From the NCBI GenBank assembly GCA_017165825.1, contig CM029387.1:7862183-7926182 (forward strand): 64,000 bases of DNA, written 5' to 3'. A model generated the notes under the pieces. That model was not told the origin of the DNA. It did no database searches and saw only the letters and a program-made list of their open reading frames with translations. The DNA comes from Hepsetus odoe. Its lineage: Eukaryota > Chordata > Actinopteri > Characiformes > Hepsetidae. Made by a program: the position numbers and the translations under genes. Positions 12,544-22,861 of this stretch are shown here, piece after piece. Position 1 is the first letter of the stretch. Each line of letters begins with the position of its first letter.

Positions 12544-15500
12544 CTTAAACCAGCAACCAGGCGTCAAGGCCTCAGACTTTTTTGCCTTGAAGTGGCACGA
12601 GATAGCATGTCCCGCCTGGGGTTAACATGCAGGCCACAGGCCCTGCACAGCCTGGACAGGGGAGACTGCCTGACGCTGGTGTCCAACATGTCCAAGGGCA
12701 TTTACTGGTTCTCTTGTCTGGCCCATGACTACACATACATAAATACACACTCGTACATCAGTAGACACTGGCTGTGGGCCTTTTTTTTTTTAAACCATGA
12801 GTTTTTCTAGTGTGTGAACACAAACAGACTACATCTAATGTGTTTTTTCTTCTTCTTCCCTTCTACCTCCCTCCCTCCCTCCTAAGCATACTATATTTAT
12901 CTTGCTTTTTCTGCAGGCATTTGACTGCAGGTTCAAACCTTTATGGGTGGCGTTTTACTGATCCCACAGCGACAGCACAAGGCGGCGTAGGTCTCAAATT
13001 CATGACACCGCTTTCAGCGATTGGCATCGTTTTTTTTTTTTTTTTCCCCTGCGTAGAGCTGCTGATCTATTTTGCTGGTCAGGCAGACAGACCAAAAATG
13101 TGGTAAATGACGGTTTCTCTTGCACACCGAGACATCACCCTTAGCAGCTAATCAGTTTCCAAGGCTAAGGCTGGCTTTCGATTAGAAACCTGTAATTTAC
13201 ATGCAGTCACAGAAAAATGCAACAGGTTTTTAAACTTGCATTTTAAGATTCAACATGTTAATTGCTTTTTCATGCACTAGCCTGCGGTTAAAGTTCAACC
13301 AGTGAAACACCAGGGCATCTTGATTGCCCTTACCAGCTGTTATAAGGCATCTTCTTTAGGTCCATATCTTTACCCTTTCTGCTTTTTTACATTCAGTCAC
13401 ATTTTTATATAGGGAGGTTAGTGCAGCGTGATCATCACCTTCACCTGGTAAAAATGTAAAAAGAGTTAAAAGGTATTCGGAAAAACTTTTATATTTTGTT
13501 CATGTACATTTTTATTGAGGGAGATCATAGAGAGCAAATGTATTACCAAAAACAATTGTCCAAAACCTGTCACAGAATTTTATTAAATTATAGTGCTGTA
13601 TTTTTTTTTTTTTCTCTCCCCTCCCCTCCTCTCTTCTCCTTCTTCTTTTTTTTAGTCATTAACCCCTAATGATGCAATTCTTTTACTCTTTATTCTTGGA
13701 GAAAACAGTCTAAAACTACTTGGAAGATGGCACAGCTTAAAATGTTTGCATACATTGTTAGTTATCAAGCTGTGATTATCTACATTTTCATTCTAAAAAT
13801 TACTATTTCATTTCAGGATTTATACTTTTTTTCATGACATTTTAATGAAAAATGTTTTCATGAGTAAGTTTATTATTATGGTTTTTCCATGGTCCCCATA
13901 TGATCTGTTCTTTTACTAATTCTAACTGTCAGGACATTTTAAACGTGATGCTTTTATAGGACTATAAATTGTGATATATAATATCGGCAGTCAAATAGAC
14001 TGATCTGACTTTATATTGTAACATTGGAAATAATCTTGCTGAAATTTTGCTCATGAACTTTTAAACAATGTCCCTGCATTTTACAGGCTTACTTTCATGG
14101 CAGACATTGATTTATTGAGTCTAGAGCTTGAGCCATCACTTAAATAGCCTTTACCCACTGGCTGTGCACAAGCGGCCTGAAGACTTCGCTGACTCAGCAG
14201 CCGTGTTCTCCACTGCTGAGGTGGAGATTTACAAGCACAGGATTTTTGGAGTATATGTATGTGTGAGTGACTAGACTGCATGTCTGTGACTTTTGGGATA
14301 GTGACAGTCTGGCGGTAAGTCTCCGGACTGTGAGCATGCTCAGAAGGCCACAACGTCTACGAGGACATGCCGCGCTAATGAGAGGCCAGTGTTCAGTAAA
14401 CACACATACACACTCCTAGCCAAAGCCACCTTAAGGGCTACACACAGTGTCCCTTAGCTTGTCTTGTATGGTGAATTCCAGTAAAGCAAGACTTTAATCC
14501 TCTGACAGAATACCTCAGTACTTTTTCTTGTAACCCCAGCACCATTTTGGCCCAGGACTGACAGGACCTGACTGGAGCCATGACCCAAACTGGGCCTACT
14601 GAGAACCTAGAGCACCTAACCGCTACGTTTGTGTACTCTCTGGCCCAAAAGGCAGTGAAGAGAAAGCTGCATTTAGATATTTAGAGTCCTCTCGTCACAC
14701 TGCCAGTCCACGGGTAGGTCGAGAAAGGGAGGCCTGTTAAGTTTTAAATAGTAATCTGTTGCACCCAAGGGTGGCACTGCTCTGACCCTCTGGAATCCAC
14801 GCTCAGCTGGCCCAAAATATCCGCCACTGTGTCTCCGCGGAGGTGGTTCTCCAGGATTCTCCTCCAGTTTTGATTGGAAATAGGCTTGAGTAGCCATTTT
14901 TAAGTTTTGTTATTTTGGCTCTGTATTGATGCATACTGAGAATATGGATTGCATTCTTAGAATGGCTCTGTTGCTATTTTGCCTTTATGGGTGCTATTTC
15001 AAACCCTGGGACTGGGAGGTTTTTCTTCATCCTTGGAGAAATCTGCCCAAAACATGCCCTATAGATGTCCAGGCTTTTAAAGTTGTAATGCATACACCTC
15101 GGGAGGATGATCCACCAACTGCCCTTAAAATGCCTGCTCTGCTTTTGACCCAGGTTTAACTCCATGATGAATGTATCTGTCAGCTCTTCCAAAACCCTAT
15201 ATTGCATTTTCAGCGTATTTTTAAAAATGTTTTTTTTCCTTTTTGAGCTGATTGTGCAAACACTCCAGTGATGCAATGCATCGCTGGAAGGGCATTGCGC
15301 GTGTCTCAATATCTCTGCAAAGAAAAAGGTGCCATTTCCTCAATCTCACTTCTTCAAACACTTCCTCTGCTTGTATACAATTCTACTACTTTCCCAGGCT
15401 CTGGTGCCAGTGTGCTTGACCCATCACCCCCCCCCCAAATTAATTTAAAACAAGCTAGCAAGCTCAATATGTGACATTTTAAAATGTTCCTGCTTTATTT

Positions 15501-16941
15501 GACCACAGTTATCTGTTTGTTTGGCTGAATGTGTGCCTTGGTTTCTTTAGAAACTCTGTTAATTAGTGGTTTAGTTGCATATTATACAGATCTGAGGTCA
15601 GCAATGCAAATATTGTAGATCTTTATTAGTATTTATTGTTTATTTCAATATATATTGCAGTGAATGCACAGTGAAGGCTGTGAAGTAAAGTCCCTTGGTG
15701 TTCATCAATATTAGATCACAGATGCACTAATTAAAGTGTTTTGTGTTCAACAGGTGCGCTACCTGAAGATTATTGAGAAGAGCGGATACCAGGCACTGCC
15801 ATGGGTACGATACATCACCCAGAATGGAGGTGTGTGGAAAGGATGGTTTTGTTCTCTCTCTCTCTCTCTCTCACTCTCTCTCTCTCTAACAAAAGATAAA
15901 ATATTAGATTCAATTTCAGAGACCTGGGTGGAGGACTTCAGTAGATCAGTGGTCAACACCATCATTAAAAATCATGCTTCAAGTTATTTGTTATACAAGC
16001 AAAAGGCACAGTGTGAAGTGATGCTTACTCCACATGCACATCCCCCACATTTACCAATACTCACACTCAAATTTCTCTGCTTCTAAATTTGTCATTGTTA
16101 TGAAGAGTGTTGCAGGTATTGGGCAACAATTAAGCAATTTGGAAAATGTCAAATGATAGATAGTTGAGAGCTGAGATGCAGTGCTTCTGTGAAAAGAGGA
16201 TGTTTCAGATGGAGGTACACAGAGATATTGTATGGAAGATGGAGTAACAGAGTACGCTCTGTACTTTGTGCAGTTTTACATTATGTTCGTGTGGGTGCCT
16301 TTGGGTTATTTGATTTAACAGAGAAAAATAATGTAAATTTTGGGGGAAAAAATGAAAATATTACTTAATATTTCCTCCAGATACATAATGTTTTTTACAT
16401 CACGGGCATCATGTGTCTGTTTATCATAACATTAGGGATTAATTGATTTTTATTTATTTATTTTTTTTATAAATAGCTCAATTTCTGATATCTTTTTACA
16501 CCCAAATTTGCAAATAAGCAATTTATTTTTCTTGTTTATTTACATACCCAGCTTATTTACAGCATAAATTCTGACAAAATCAGAATTCCAATCAGACCCT
16601 ACATAATGTCCTAACGCGATGCAAAGGGGAACTGCTGTTGAGTTTTGATCAGACGGACGACATCATTATATAAAAAGTCAGTGTTACTTTGGAGCAGATG
16701 CAGCTCGTCTTCCTCGCCTTTGTTAGCCCCTTTCATATCCTGAATTGTGGCCAGTATCATCAGGTTATCTTGTGTCTCCCAAGCCAGTATAATTTTGCGT
16801 TATGTTCTTTGACAGTTGGGTGGAAAAGCTCAGCTGTCACAATTAACTTTAACCCCCCCAATTTCCTGCCATTCTGAACACTTTAATTAAACATGGCTCA
16901 TTTCCTTTTTCTTTGCAGACTATCAACTCCGGACCCAGTAG
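43..16941 (+). CDS. ap1m1: AP-1 clathrin adaptor complex subunit mu-1 (12 coding exons, complete)
   Basis: Medium subunit of the heterotetrameric AP-1 adaptor (gamma, beta1, mu1, sigma1), which selects cargo with tyrosine (YxxPhi) sorting signals for clathrin vesicles at the trans-Golgi network and endosomes. Twelve exons with GT-AG borders join in frame into 423 codons plus TAG, equal to the human AP1M1 length. Residues 1 to about 140 form the longin-like N-terminal domain; about 168-421 form the mu homology domain. The signal-binding residues known in this family are present: F172, D174, W408 and R410. The linker threonines T152 and T154, and T223, also match human phosphosites. The sequence follows AP1M1 rather than the epithelial AP1M2 at many sites, for example an RTQ rather than RTS end. 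The start is the first ATG (ACCAGCATGT) and gives the expected MSASAVYVLDLKGK. No frameshift or premature stop was seen. Teleosts also have an ap1m3 paralogue, so the exact paralogue needs a tree. Confidence 0.97.
85..2266 (+). other. ap1m1: ap1m1 intron 1
   Basis: Donor GTGAGA, acceptor ATATAG after a T-rich tract. It holds a degraded dispersed repeat near 911-1042 and otherwise AT-rich sequence. I see no conserved coding block. Because it is the first intron it could carry regulatory elements, but nothing specific is evident. Confidence 0.85.
911..1042 (-). repeat. Fragment of a dispersed teleost repeat (GGACAGGTCGCCAG motif)
   Basis: Contains CCCTGGACAGGTCGCCAGTCCATCGCAGGGC-type sequence followed by the ATGGGCAGTTTAGCATCTCC block, a combination common in fish genomes. 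The first part is related to the body of the SINEs at 22862-23112 and 62710-62950. No tRNA head remains here. The copy is diverged and begins in a poly-G run. The class of the parent element is not certain. Confidence 0.7.
2267..2423 (+). CDS. ap1m1: ap1m1 exon 2 (residues 15-67)
   Basis: Encodes VLICRNYRGDVDMSEIEHF through WIKHNNLY plus the first base of residue 67. Acceptor ATATAG and donor GTATCC. Reading past the donor quickly loses similarity to the family, which confirms the border. Confidence 0.95.
2511..2834. mobile_element. hAT-type non-autonomous element (MITE) in intron 2
   Basis: A 324-bp element with inverted ends: TAGGGCTGTACAATATG at the left and the imperfect complement CATATCGTACAGCCCTA at the right. 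It is flanked on both sides by the perfect 8-bp direct repeat GTTTCTGC (2503-2510 and 2835-2842). An 8-bp target duplication with TAGGG-type termini is the signature of the hAT superfamily. There is no transposase reading frame, so mobilisation must have been in trans. It lies wholly inside ap1m1 intron 2 and does not disturb the splice sites. Confidence 0.9.
3185..3252 (+). CDS. ap1m1: ap1m1 exon 3 (residues 67-89)
   Basis: Encodes (L)VATSKKNACVSLVFSFLYKI-VQ. Acceptor CCTCTAG, donor GTAAGT. The 68-bp length restores phase 0 after exon 2. Too short to stand out as an open frame; recognised by its match to the mu-1 family. Confidence 0.95.
3485..3615 (+). CDS. ap1m1: ap1m1 exon 4 (residues 90-133)
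   Basis: Encodes VFSEYFKELEEESIRDNF through TTDSKILQ and two bases of E133. Acceptor GTCGCTAG after a T17 tract, donor GTGAGT. This is the highly conserved end of the longin-like domain. Confidence 0.96.
3829..3976 (+). CDS. ap1m1: ap1m1 exon 5 (residues 133-182)
   Basis: Encodes YITQEGHKLDTGAPRPPATV through NEVFLDVIESVNLL. It covers the flexible linker with T152 and T154 and the start of the mu homology domain, including F172 and D174 of the YxxPhi pocket. Acceptor TTTAG, donor GTAGGC. Confidence 0.96.
4658..4784 (+). CDS. ap1m1: ap1m1 exon 6 (residues 183-225)
   Basis: Encodes VSANGNVLRSEIVGS through NDKVLFENTG plus the first base of R225. Acceptor CTTTTAG, donor GTAAGT. T223, a known phosphosite in the human protein, is present. 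Confidence 0.96.
5077..5990 (+). repeat. Two diverged copies of an old repeat in intron 6
   Basis: Blocks at about 5077-5340 and 5741-5990 share ordered similar segments: GGTTACAGGTGGGCC / GGTACAGGTGGCC, TTTAATC...ATGTTTTAG, and CTTCTGGAGGCCCTAAGTAAG / CTTCTAAAGGACTTAAGTAAG. They are clearly diverged. They could be two copies of one dispersed element or an ancient local duplication. No terminal repeats or coding capacity were seen. Confidence 0.55.
6352..6494 (+). CDS. ap1m1: ap1m1 exon 7 (residues 225-272)
   Basis: Encodes GKSKSVELEDVKFHQCVR through ELMSYRLNTH in the mu homology domain. Acceptor ATCATCAG, donor GTGTGT, which is non-ideal but gives the exact family junction before VKPLIW. 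Confidence 0.96.
6783..6854 (+). CDS. ap1m1: ap1m1 exon 8 (residues 273-296)
   Basis: Encodes VKPLIWIESVIEKHSHSR-IEYMIK. Acceptor TTTCCAG, donor GTCAGC. A 72-bp phase 0-0 exon, recognised by its family match. Confidence 0.96.
7061..7219 (+). CDS. ap1m1: ap1m1 exon 9 (residues 297-349)
   Basis: Encodes AKSQFKRRSTANNVEIHI through IVWSIKSFP. Acceptor TTATCAG, donor GTAAGT. Phase 0-0. Confidence 0.96.
7763..7888 (+). CDS. ap1m1: ap1m1 exon 10 (residues 350-391)
   Basis: Encodes GGKEYLMRAHFGLPSVEAED through FEIPYFTTSGIQ. Acceptor CTCTCAG, donor GTGCGT. It is followed by the longest intron of the gene. Confidence 0.96.
8978..9125 (+). mobile_element. tRNA-derived SINE (truncated copy)
   Basis: Starts with GCAGTGGCCTAATGGTTAGGG (A-box-like). 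It continues through a degraded B-box-like GGATTTGAGTCTC and a GCTGCTCCCTGTGTGC body similar to the copies at 20908 and 25860. The characteristic 3' tail of that family is missing or too diverged to define. Confidence 0.7.
10272..10555 (+). repeat. Two-copy tandem duplication with internal GT repeat
   Basis: Units at about 10272-10395 and 10424-10555 share in order CTAAAGT.C.GTGTGCT, TATTGTAAA.AG.AGGTGCACAG, a (GT)n run, ATGTCAA.TAAAGGA.ACCC, and AGTATCCATC.TTAGATCACAGACA. The unit length is about 150 bp. The second copy has a longer (GT)n run at 10462-10491. Part of the motif (TTAGATCACAGA) recurs near 15711. Confidence 0.75.
10978..11010 (+). repeat. (GT)n microsatellite
   Basis: Short, slightly interrupted GT run inside ap1m1 intron 10. 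Confidence 0.9.
12501..12542 (+). repeat. (CA)n microsatellite
   Basis: About 20 uninterrupted CA units in intron 10, directly before a GC-richer stretch. Confidence 0.95.
15754..15829 (+). CDS. ap1m1: ap1m1 exon 11 (residues 392-417)
   Basis: Encodes VRYLKIIEKSGYQALPWVR-YITQNG plus the first base of D417. It includes W408 and R410 of the YxxPhi-binding site. Acceptor TTCAACAG, donor GTGTGT. Confidence 0.96.
15853..15887 (+). repeat. (CT)n microsatellite in intron 11
   Basis: CT run 24 bp after the exon 11 donor. Its closeness to a weak GTGTGT donor makes it a possible splicing-factor (PTB-type) binding tract; that role is inference. Confidence 0.9.
16919..16941 (+). CDS. ap1m1: ap1m1 exon 12 (residues 417-423 and stop)
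   Basis: Encodes (D)YQLRTQ and TAG after acceptor CTTTGCAG. Only 23 coding bases. The RTQ end is the AP1M1 form. The exon continues into the 3' UTR. Confidence 0.95.
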
Positions 16942-17182
16942 TAGAACTTCAGCCATCTCCTGCAGTGTCTGGGCCTGGATATCTGTCTCTCTCTCGCTCT
17001 CTCTATCTTTCTCTTTCTCTCTGTCTGTCTGTCTGTCTGTGGTATGACCTGAACCAGTACTGTCTGCATTGTTTAAGGGGGTAAACAAGTGTGTTTCAAG
17101 ATAATGTAAGGCCTTTATATTCCAAAAAAATGCATAAACCGTTAACTTGCCCACATAAACTAGATGTTCATAGAGGAATAAA
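16942..17182 (+). other. ap1m1: ap1m1 3' UTR (short form)
   Basis: Runs from the TAG to the first AATAAA. It includes a long pyrimidine tract (about 16980-17040, CTCT then CTGT units). The true cleavage site cannot be seen from sequence alone. Confidence 0.6.
17177..17182 (+). terminator. ap1m1: Candidate proximal poly(A) signal of ap1m1
   Basis: Canonical AATAAA about 235 bases after the stop, followed by a T-rich stretch. Confidence 0.55.
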
Positions 17183-17659
17183 TGATCATTTTTTTAACTT
17201 GGTTATCTGCTGTATCTGTAGCATATGGTTGATTAACAATGACAGTCATTTGAAATGATGGACCAAAAGGATAATACACTGAAATATGCTGGCGGGTCCT
17301 TCTAATACTCTTTTTCAGCACTTTTTAAATCCAAGCAATCACCAAGTAAATTAAAATCCAAGTAAATTTCAAATACATCATGCTGAGCGTGAAAACATAT
17401 TTCAGTGGATAGTTGTTTTTGTTTTTTTTTTTGGGGGGGGGAGGTATTTCTCCCTGAAACATATTGCAGATATTTCTGTTTCTCAGGCCTGCTCTGGCAC
17501 AGACTTTGTTTTCATGGACCATCAGTGTCTTTTGTGTGGAGTCAGCATATATGTGGATTTATTTTCAGTGCTAGATACGTCATTCTTAAGGTGACCTCTG
17601 TCTAAAATACAGTGTAGTTCAGAACAATCCTGGACGTTCTTGCTCAAATTTCACTGTAA

Positions 17660-17850
17660 ACAATGGAAACAGGAGAGTGGTCTTCAACACTGCTCCTGAA
17701 GCCCTACCTCTCTATAGGACTCCTGTGACCCAAATCTAATACCTGATCCAGCTAATTAAAAGGTTTCTTGATTTCAATGAGATGTGTTTAATCAGTTTTG
17801 GAAGATCTTCTCATTTAATCTTTATTCTCCTAGAGCAGGGTTGGCGATTA
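17660..17850. repeat. Degenerate fish interspersed repeat with inverted ends
   Basis: Left end GTCTTCAACACTGCTCCTGAAG and right end CTAGAGCAGGGTTGGC are roughly inverted, as in the common fish repeat that begins with TCAACCCTGCTCCTGG. The middle carries CTAATTAAAAGG and GTGTTTAATC segments of that family. It lies in the ap1m1 3' flank. Confidence 0.6.
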
Positions 17851-18667
17851 CTTGCTTATAGAGTTTACAGGACTGTATACAGTGCTTTTGTACATGTCTG
17901 GCTACTTGGCAGGAGCTACTATATACCTAGAATCTCATGCTCACCTCTCAAATAGTGTTAATAATGCTTTATGTTTCCTTGTTAATGCACGTGTCAAATG
18001 CAAACAGCCAGTCTTGGAGTTTAAAAGTCAATCTAAAGGCAATTTGTTATTGCAATTTTTTATAGTAAAATATGAGATGCAAAATGTCTTGTCGTTAAAG
18101 CTGATGTGCTTGTAGTTCAGCTAAAGTTGCACACATACAAACTTACAGGTCAATCATCCAGTATATACATATTTGTTCCTCCATAGTGTTGTTATTGTAT
18201 TCTCATGGATTATCTATGGTGATTATACTGTGTTTACTAGGTTTTTTTTTCCCCCCTATTCCTTTCAAGTATTTTTATTTTTTCAGTATTACTAGGAAGA
18301 GTGGAGAATCTTTTTTTTTTTTTTTTTCTTTTTTTTCTCCCCTTTCTTTGTCCTTTCCTGTTTTGTTGACAGTGCCACCATCATGTTTACCACAGGGCTT
18401 AGCAATGCCATTACATGCTATAAATGAATGGGTGCTCACTGCCATCAGAAGGAACTGACAATTGTGCCATGTCAAAATTTGGGACTGATGATTAAATTAA
18501 ACTCTTCTTTGGTTTCCTGCTCACTCTGTTTCCAATTAACAGCACAAGTTATATGTATATGTATGCCTTCCTTGTGCCGCCTACGTTTGAGCTGAGAATG
18601 GAACTGCTCCCTTCACGTCCACAGTTCTAACTGTTCTTGAGACCGTGCATGTCCATCTTTGGTTGGC

Positions 18668-18673
18668 AATAAA
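18668..18673 (+). terminator. ap1m1: Candidate distal poly(A) signal of ap1m1
   Basis: AATAAA 1.7 kb after the stop. It is followed by GT-rich sequence (TTTTTGTGTCTTCTGG) resembling a downstream element. An alternative to the proximal site. Confidence 0.4.
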
Positions 18674-19217
18674 ATTGACATTTGACCCGTACATTCAGCC
18701 GGATGCGTTCATCTGTACTTTTTGTGTCTTCTGGAAGTTAACTTCTTTAGACTTCAAATAAGATAAAGCCGTTTTCACAATAAGCCATGTCTAATTGTCT
18801 TATTTATACTTAATTTCTCACCAGTACTTTTTAGCTGTTGCAACGAAATACTGAACCCTTATTTACCTTTTAAGTATCATCTATTGCTAGCAAAATTATG
18901 TTCTTAGTCAAGGTTTCTCACTCATAGCGTAGAGAACCCCCCATTAATATCAAACCAGTTTGATTTTAGGCAGGTTTGCTTGTTCTGTACAGCCTCTTAC
19001 GTTTGATGGTTGATTTTGGTGTGTTCAGAAAGATCTGTCAGTTTTACAATATCTTTGAAATGCTGACCACATCTTAATGCTTGTCAAAATAACTGCATTT
19101 GATTACTTATCATTTAATAATCTGAAATACTGAATAAAACACCTAATTTTTCCTTTTGGTGGATTCTAAATATACACGTTCTTATCGTGTTTAAAATGAC
19201 CAATATGACCAATACAT

Positions 19218-19413
19218 GTACATTTACATTTGCGGCATTTAGAAGACACTCTTATCCAGAGCGACTTCCATGGTCCTAATTACAGGGACAGTCGGGGTTA
19301 AGGGTCTTGCTCAGGGACCCAGTGGTGGTAGTGCCGGAGGGGGTATCCGAGCCTAGGACCTCTTGAGTCATTGGTCCATAGGCAAGTATCCTACCACTAG
19401 ACCACCGCCACCC
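19218..19413 (-). mobile_element. tRNA-derived SINE with L2-type stem-loop tail
   Basis: Reverse complement of the same family as 34202-34414. On the minus strand it starts with GGGTGGCGGTGGTCTAGTGG (A box) and ends with CGCTCT-GGATA-AGAGTG, then a TGTAAATGTA-type tail. The GGATA stem-loop is known as the recognition structure of UnaL2-like LINE reverse transcriptase. The B box is decayed, so this copy is old. Confidence 0.85.
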
Positions 19414-20907
19414 TGTCATGTCATGGTAGTGTGATTAGAAAATGAAGTTTATGAATAATGTATATGAATACATATATACACATCAGTAGTTGGCTTTCAA
19501 ATAGATAGAATGGAAAAGTGCAGACTCAAACCTGTCAGTGTGGAAAGTTAGTGCACTTGAGGGTATAATGCAGTGAAAGATAGTATTGTTACTGCGTTTT
19601 TTTTTTGTTTTTTTTGTCTACCAAAATTAAAACGCTTGAATTCCTGGTCATTTTTCACATTTTGTGAATCAGTGAAGCTGCTTTGTTAACATCACACATT
19701 AAAAATGTACATTTTGGCCTTTCGCATGCACGTCTGAATGCCTGCCAGCACTATATCACTTCCCAATGTAAGACACGGGGAGGGAAGTTAAAAAGAATGC
19801 ATATACACACTCACACGGCTGTCTCAGTCCAGTAATCAGGCGTTCTCTCTGAAAATGCTCATTGTTCCCTTGCAGCTGGACTTGACTCTTTGATGAGTTC
19901 ATTCTTTTCAGGTTGTGAGGTCATTAGGACAGGTTCTGGAGCCCTTAAAGGCTGTTGGACAATAGCAACTCCAAGCTTTTGATGTCATTCTTTGTGAACT
20001 TCTTGGGTCTTCTTGACCAATCCCTGTGCTTCTATTTATCACAGACAGTTGCAGGAGACTATCAGGAGATCTTTTATGCATACGCCAATGTGGCTGTTTT
20101 TTTCTACTCTGTCAATTCTTTCAGCTCTCTCTTAAGATTGTGTTTCAGCAGCTTAAAGTACTATGCACACTATGCGAGTTTCTCTTGCACGTCAATCTGA
20201 TGAAAGGAAGGAACACGTGGGACAACATATCACATGCATCTATCGTGATGTCTGTGGTTTCAGGTTATTCTGGTTAATCTGGGATTGGCAGCACTTTCCT
20301 TTTCTCTCATTGTTATTCCTGAGAGTGACAGTGTCCAGTAGCGACCATGTGTGAAAATGAACCAAGAACTCTATCATTTTGCACAATTATTGTAAACATC
20401 AAAACATAAACCACGACATTTAACTGGGTTTGTGTGAATTAGATCAACGTCATGTAATGAAATACAAAAACTTTGTTACTGTACTTCAGTATTTATTTAT
20501 TTTTTACTTTTACTTTACTATTTTCTTGTTCTAACATCTTCAAGATGCTTGTTACTTGAATTTTAATGCATTTGAGGAGAAGTGTTCAATATTCAGTGCA
20601 GACATGAGGTGTTATGTCCAGTAGGTTGTATCTATTCTATCTGAGGTTAAAATGGTTTAATAGTCTATAAGTGACGTTAATATCTTGTGAGTAACAGTTA
20701 GTTTGGCACACAAACAGCCAGTAAAATGCCGTTCGGAGGGCTACGTTTTATAGTTTGAGCACTAAAGCCTGTTCTTTTAGTTGGTAAAAAGAAAAAATGA
20801 ATCAGTACTTCTTCCAGAGTTGTTTTTGCTCTAGAATCTGTGCTTCTATTTAGATGTCAGTTGTCACAATGTCTACAACACAGTTATCGCTATTTTCATA
20901 TCCAAAA

Positions 20908-21163
20908 GCAGTGGTGGCCTGGTGGTTAGGGAGTTGGCCCTGCATCGGAAGATTGTGGGTTCAATTCCCTCAAAAGTAGGTTGCCCTGAGGTACCCCTGA
21001 GCAAGGTACTGTCCCCGTCACTGCTCCCCGGGCGCTTTCAATAGCTGCCCACTGCAGCACGGTGTTTGTGTGCATGGGTTAAAAGCAGAGGTCCAATTTT
21101 GTTGTGGTTCATGGTGTGCAGTGCTATGACCTTGCAATGACAAGGGTTGTCACTTTCACTTTC
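20908..21163 (+). mobile_element. tRNA-derived SINE (near full length)
   Basis: A-box-like GTGGCCTGGTGGTTAGGG and B-box-like GGGTTCAATTCCC, then a body with CCTGAGCAAGGTACTGTCCCC and CACTGCTCCCCGGGCGC. The 3' tail is TTGTTGTGGTTCATGG...CAATGACAAGGGTTGTCACTTTCACTTTC-like. The same tail closes the trimeric cluster at 25860 in the opposite orientation. Only a weak CAAAA candidate target duplication is seen. Confidence 0.85.
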
Positions 21164-22861
21164 AAAACTAGCAGCTAACTAATACGTTTGTATGTGTGAT
21201 GTTGATCGAAAATAGTGGTAAATCTTAAAAATAAGTCCTATTTTACCTTTACAATGCATTCAGTGTACTTTTCCACAAAGAATTTTAGACCATTTTCATT
21301 GAAATAGTTTTTGTAATTGTATTATTTTGAAGAAATTCAGACTTAGCACAATTTTGCATCAGCGCTCTCTGGATTACTTACCCAAAAGCTCAAGGTCAGG
21401 TTCGTTTTACATCCAACAAACAATGTAAAACGATTGGAGTTGACACTTGCTGAAGGCACACTGGAAATCAGACCACCAGATACTGCAGCACACTTTGTGT
21501 GATTTTTAAGAAATTCAGATAACAAGCATGCCTTGTCTTTAACTGACAGCACTTTATTTATTTTTTTCACTTTTTTAAAGGTGAGTGAGTTGCTCCTGTT
21601 ATCTGATTGTGTAAATATCATTGTGCAGGTGAGATGGTTTGATTGATTTTATGTTCTATGGAAGAAACAAAACCTGCTTTTTCATTGTCATTTTTCCGGT
21701 TAAATATTCTGAAATCCATGCACTGGCACACAGCCAGCAGTTTCTTCTTTAGAAAAAATTGAAATCTCGTGTTTATCTCCGAAAAGGTAAGAACAGCTCA
21801 GACCTGCCAAAACGCTCACTTTAGGTCCCCCAGCCAGCACACTACAGTCAAACACAGTCCATGATATACACTTAAACTGTAACCTAATTAGGGAGATAAA
21901 AAGCTCAGGCATTGGAAAAAATCGAAGCGTTAAAAATGAAATTGTGCCATCACTTTATATTTTTCCCCAAATATATTAAATAAAGCAAATAAACATTGAT
22001 GGTGCATTTGAAAGTGTACAGCTTTGACAAGGGGTACTCAAAATTTTTGAGTTAATGGCCACTATGTGCAGAAATAAAGTGAATGTTTCCTAGAAACTGT
22101 GTGTATTTCGAATAAGCTGCTGGATGTGAACAAACACCCATAACAGAATTTTCTCTGTGCTGAATGCCAAGCTGTCCTTTGTGTAGAGCATTCCGACCAT
22201 GATGTTTTCATAGTCAGTAGGTATGGAATTATGTTGAAAAAAATGAGAAAATCATGAACAGGAAAGTGAACCTCTTGTCTTGGTTTCTTGAAAACCCATA
22301 TGCACCTGTTGTACGGTGTGTGTGGGTGTGAAAAGGGGCAAAGGTATCTACCCATGTTGTGTAGGCAGGCCCACAGTAACCCTGATGAAAAATAGATCCA
22401 AATATTTAATTTTAATAATTAAAAAGAAACCTCCCCTATAAAACATACATCACCAGGCAAATATTTCCACAAGGCTAAAGTGTTTGTTTTCCATCATCCT
22501 TGTGATGTTTGGTCCTCACCATGAGCTAAATAAAAAACTATACAGACACACACACAAGCAGACACATATCCCACAAAAATGCATCCCCTGCTGCCTAAAC
22601 TTCTGTTTCAACAGCAATAGGAACTCTAACTCCAGCCGGAACTTTCTTTGGCCTGTCTTTGTGTTGCTTGGCAAAAGTTTTGAATTTGGCATGTGCTAGT
22701 AAGGGAGGGAGAAACTATAGCACCAGTAATAGCACTACTTTGAAATTTACAGCTGGCCTAATAAAATCTGCATGGTAAAGATACTATTCAAGTGTTTTGC
22801 TACAAGCAGTAGAACCAGAGGCTTATGGCTGGGAGCCACCAATAGGCCTACCTCTTCTAGT

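Larger units (their letters stand above)
7889..15753 (+). other. ap1m1: ap1m1 intron 10 (7.9 kb)
   Basis: Donor GTGCGT, acceptor TTCAACAG. Contents: a SINE near 8978-9125, a two-copy tandem duplication at 10272-10555, GT/CA microsatellites, and GC-richer islands at about 12550-12780 and 14100-14900. No ap1m1 coding sequence is missing across it, since exons 10 and 11 join perfectly. No nested gene is convincing. Confidence 0.85.
18700..22861. other. Intergenic, no gene seen
   Basis: AT-rich sequence between the ap1m1 3' end and the SINE at 22862. It contains two SINEs (about 19218-19413 and 20908-21163) and short simple repeats. The open frames present are short and have no family features. 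Confidence 0.75.

Noticed and set aside
14673..14897. Minus-strand 74-codon frame with Pro/Arg-rich peptide in ap1m1 intron 10
   Set aside because: No family recognised, no splice signals that extend it, and GC-richer intron sequence readily gives such frames.
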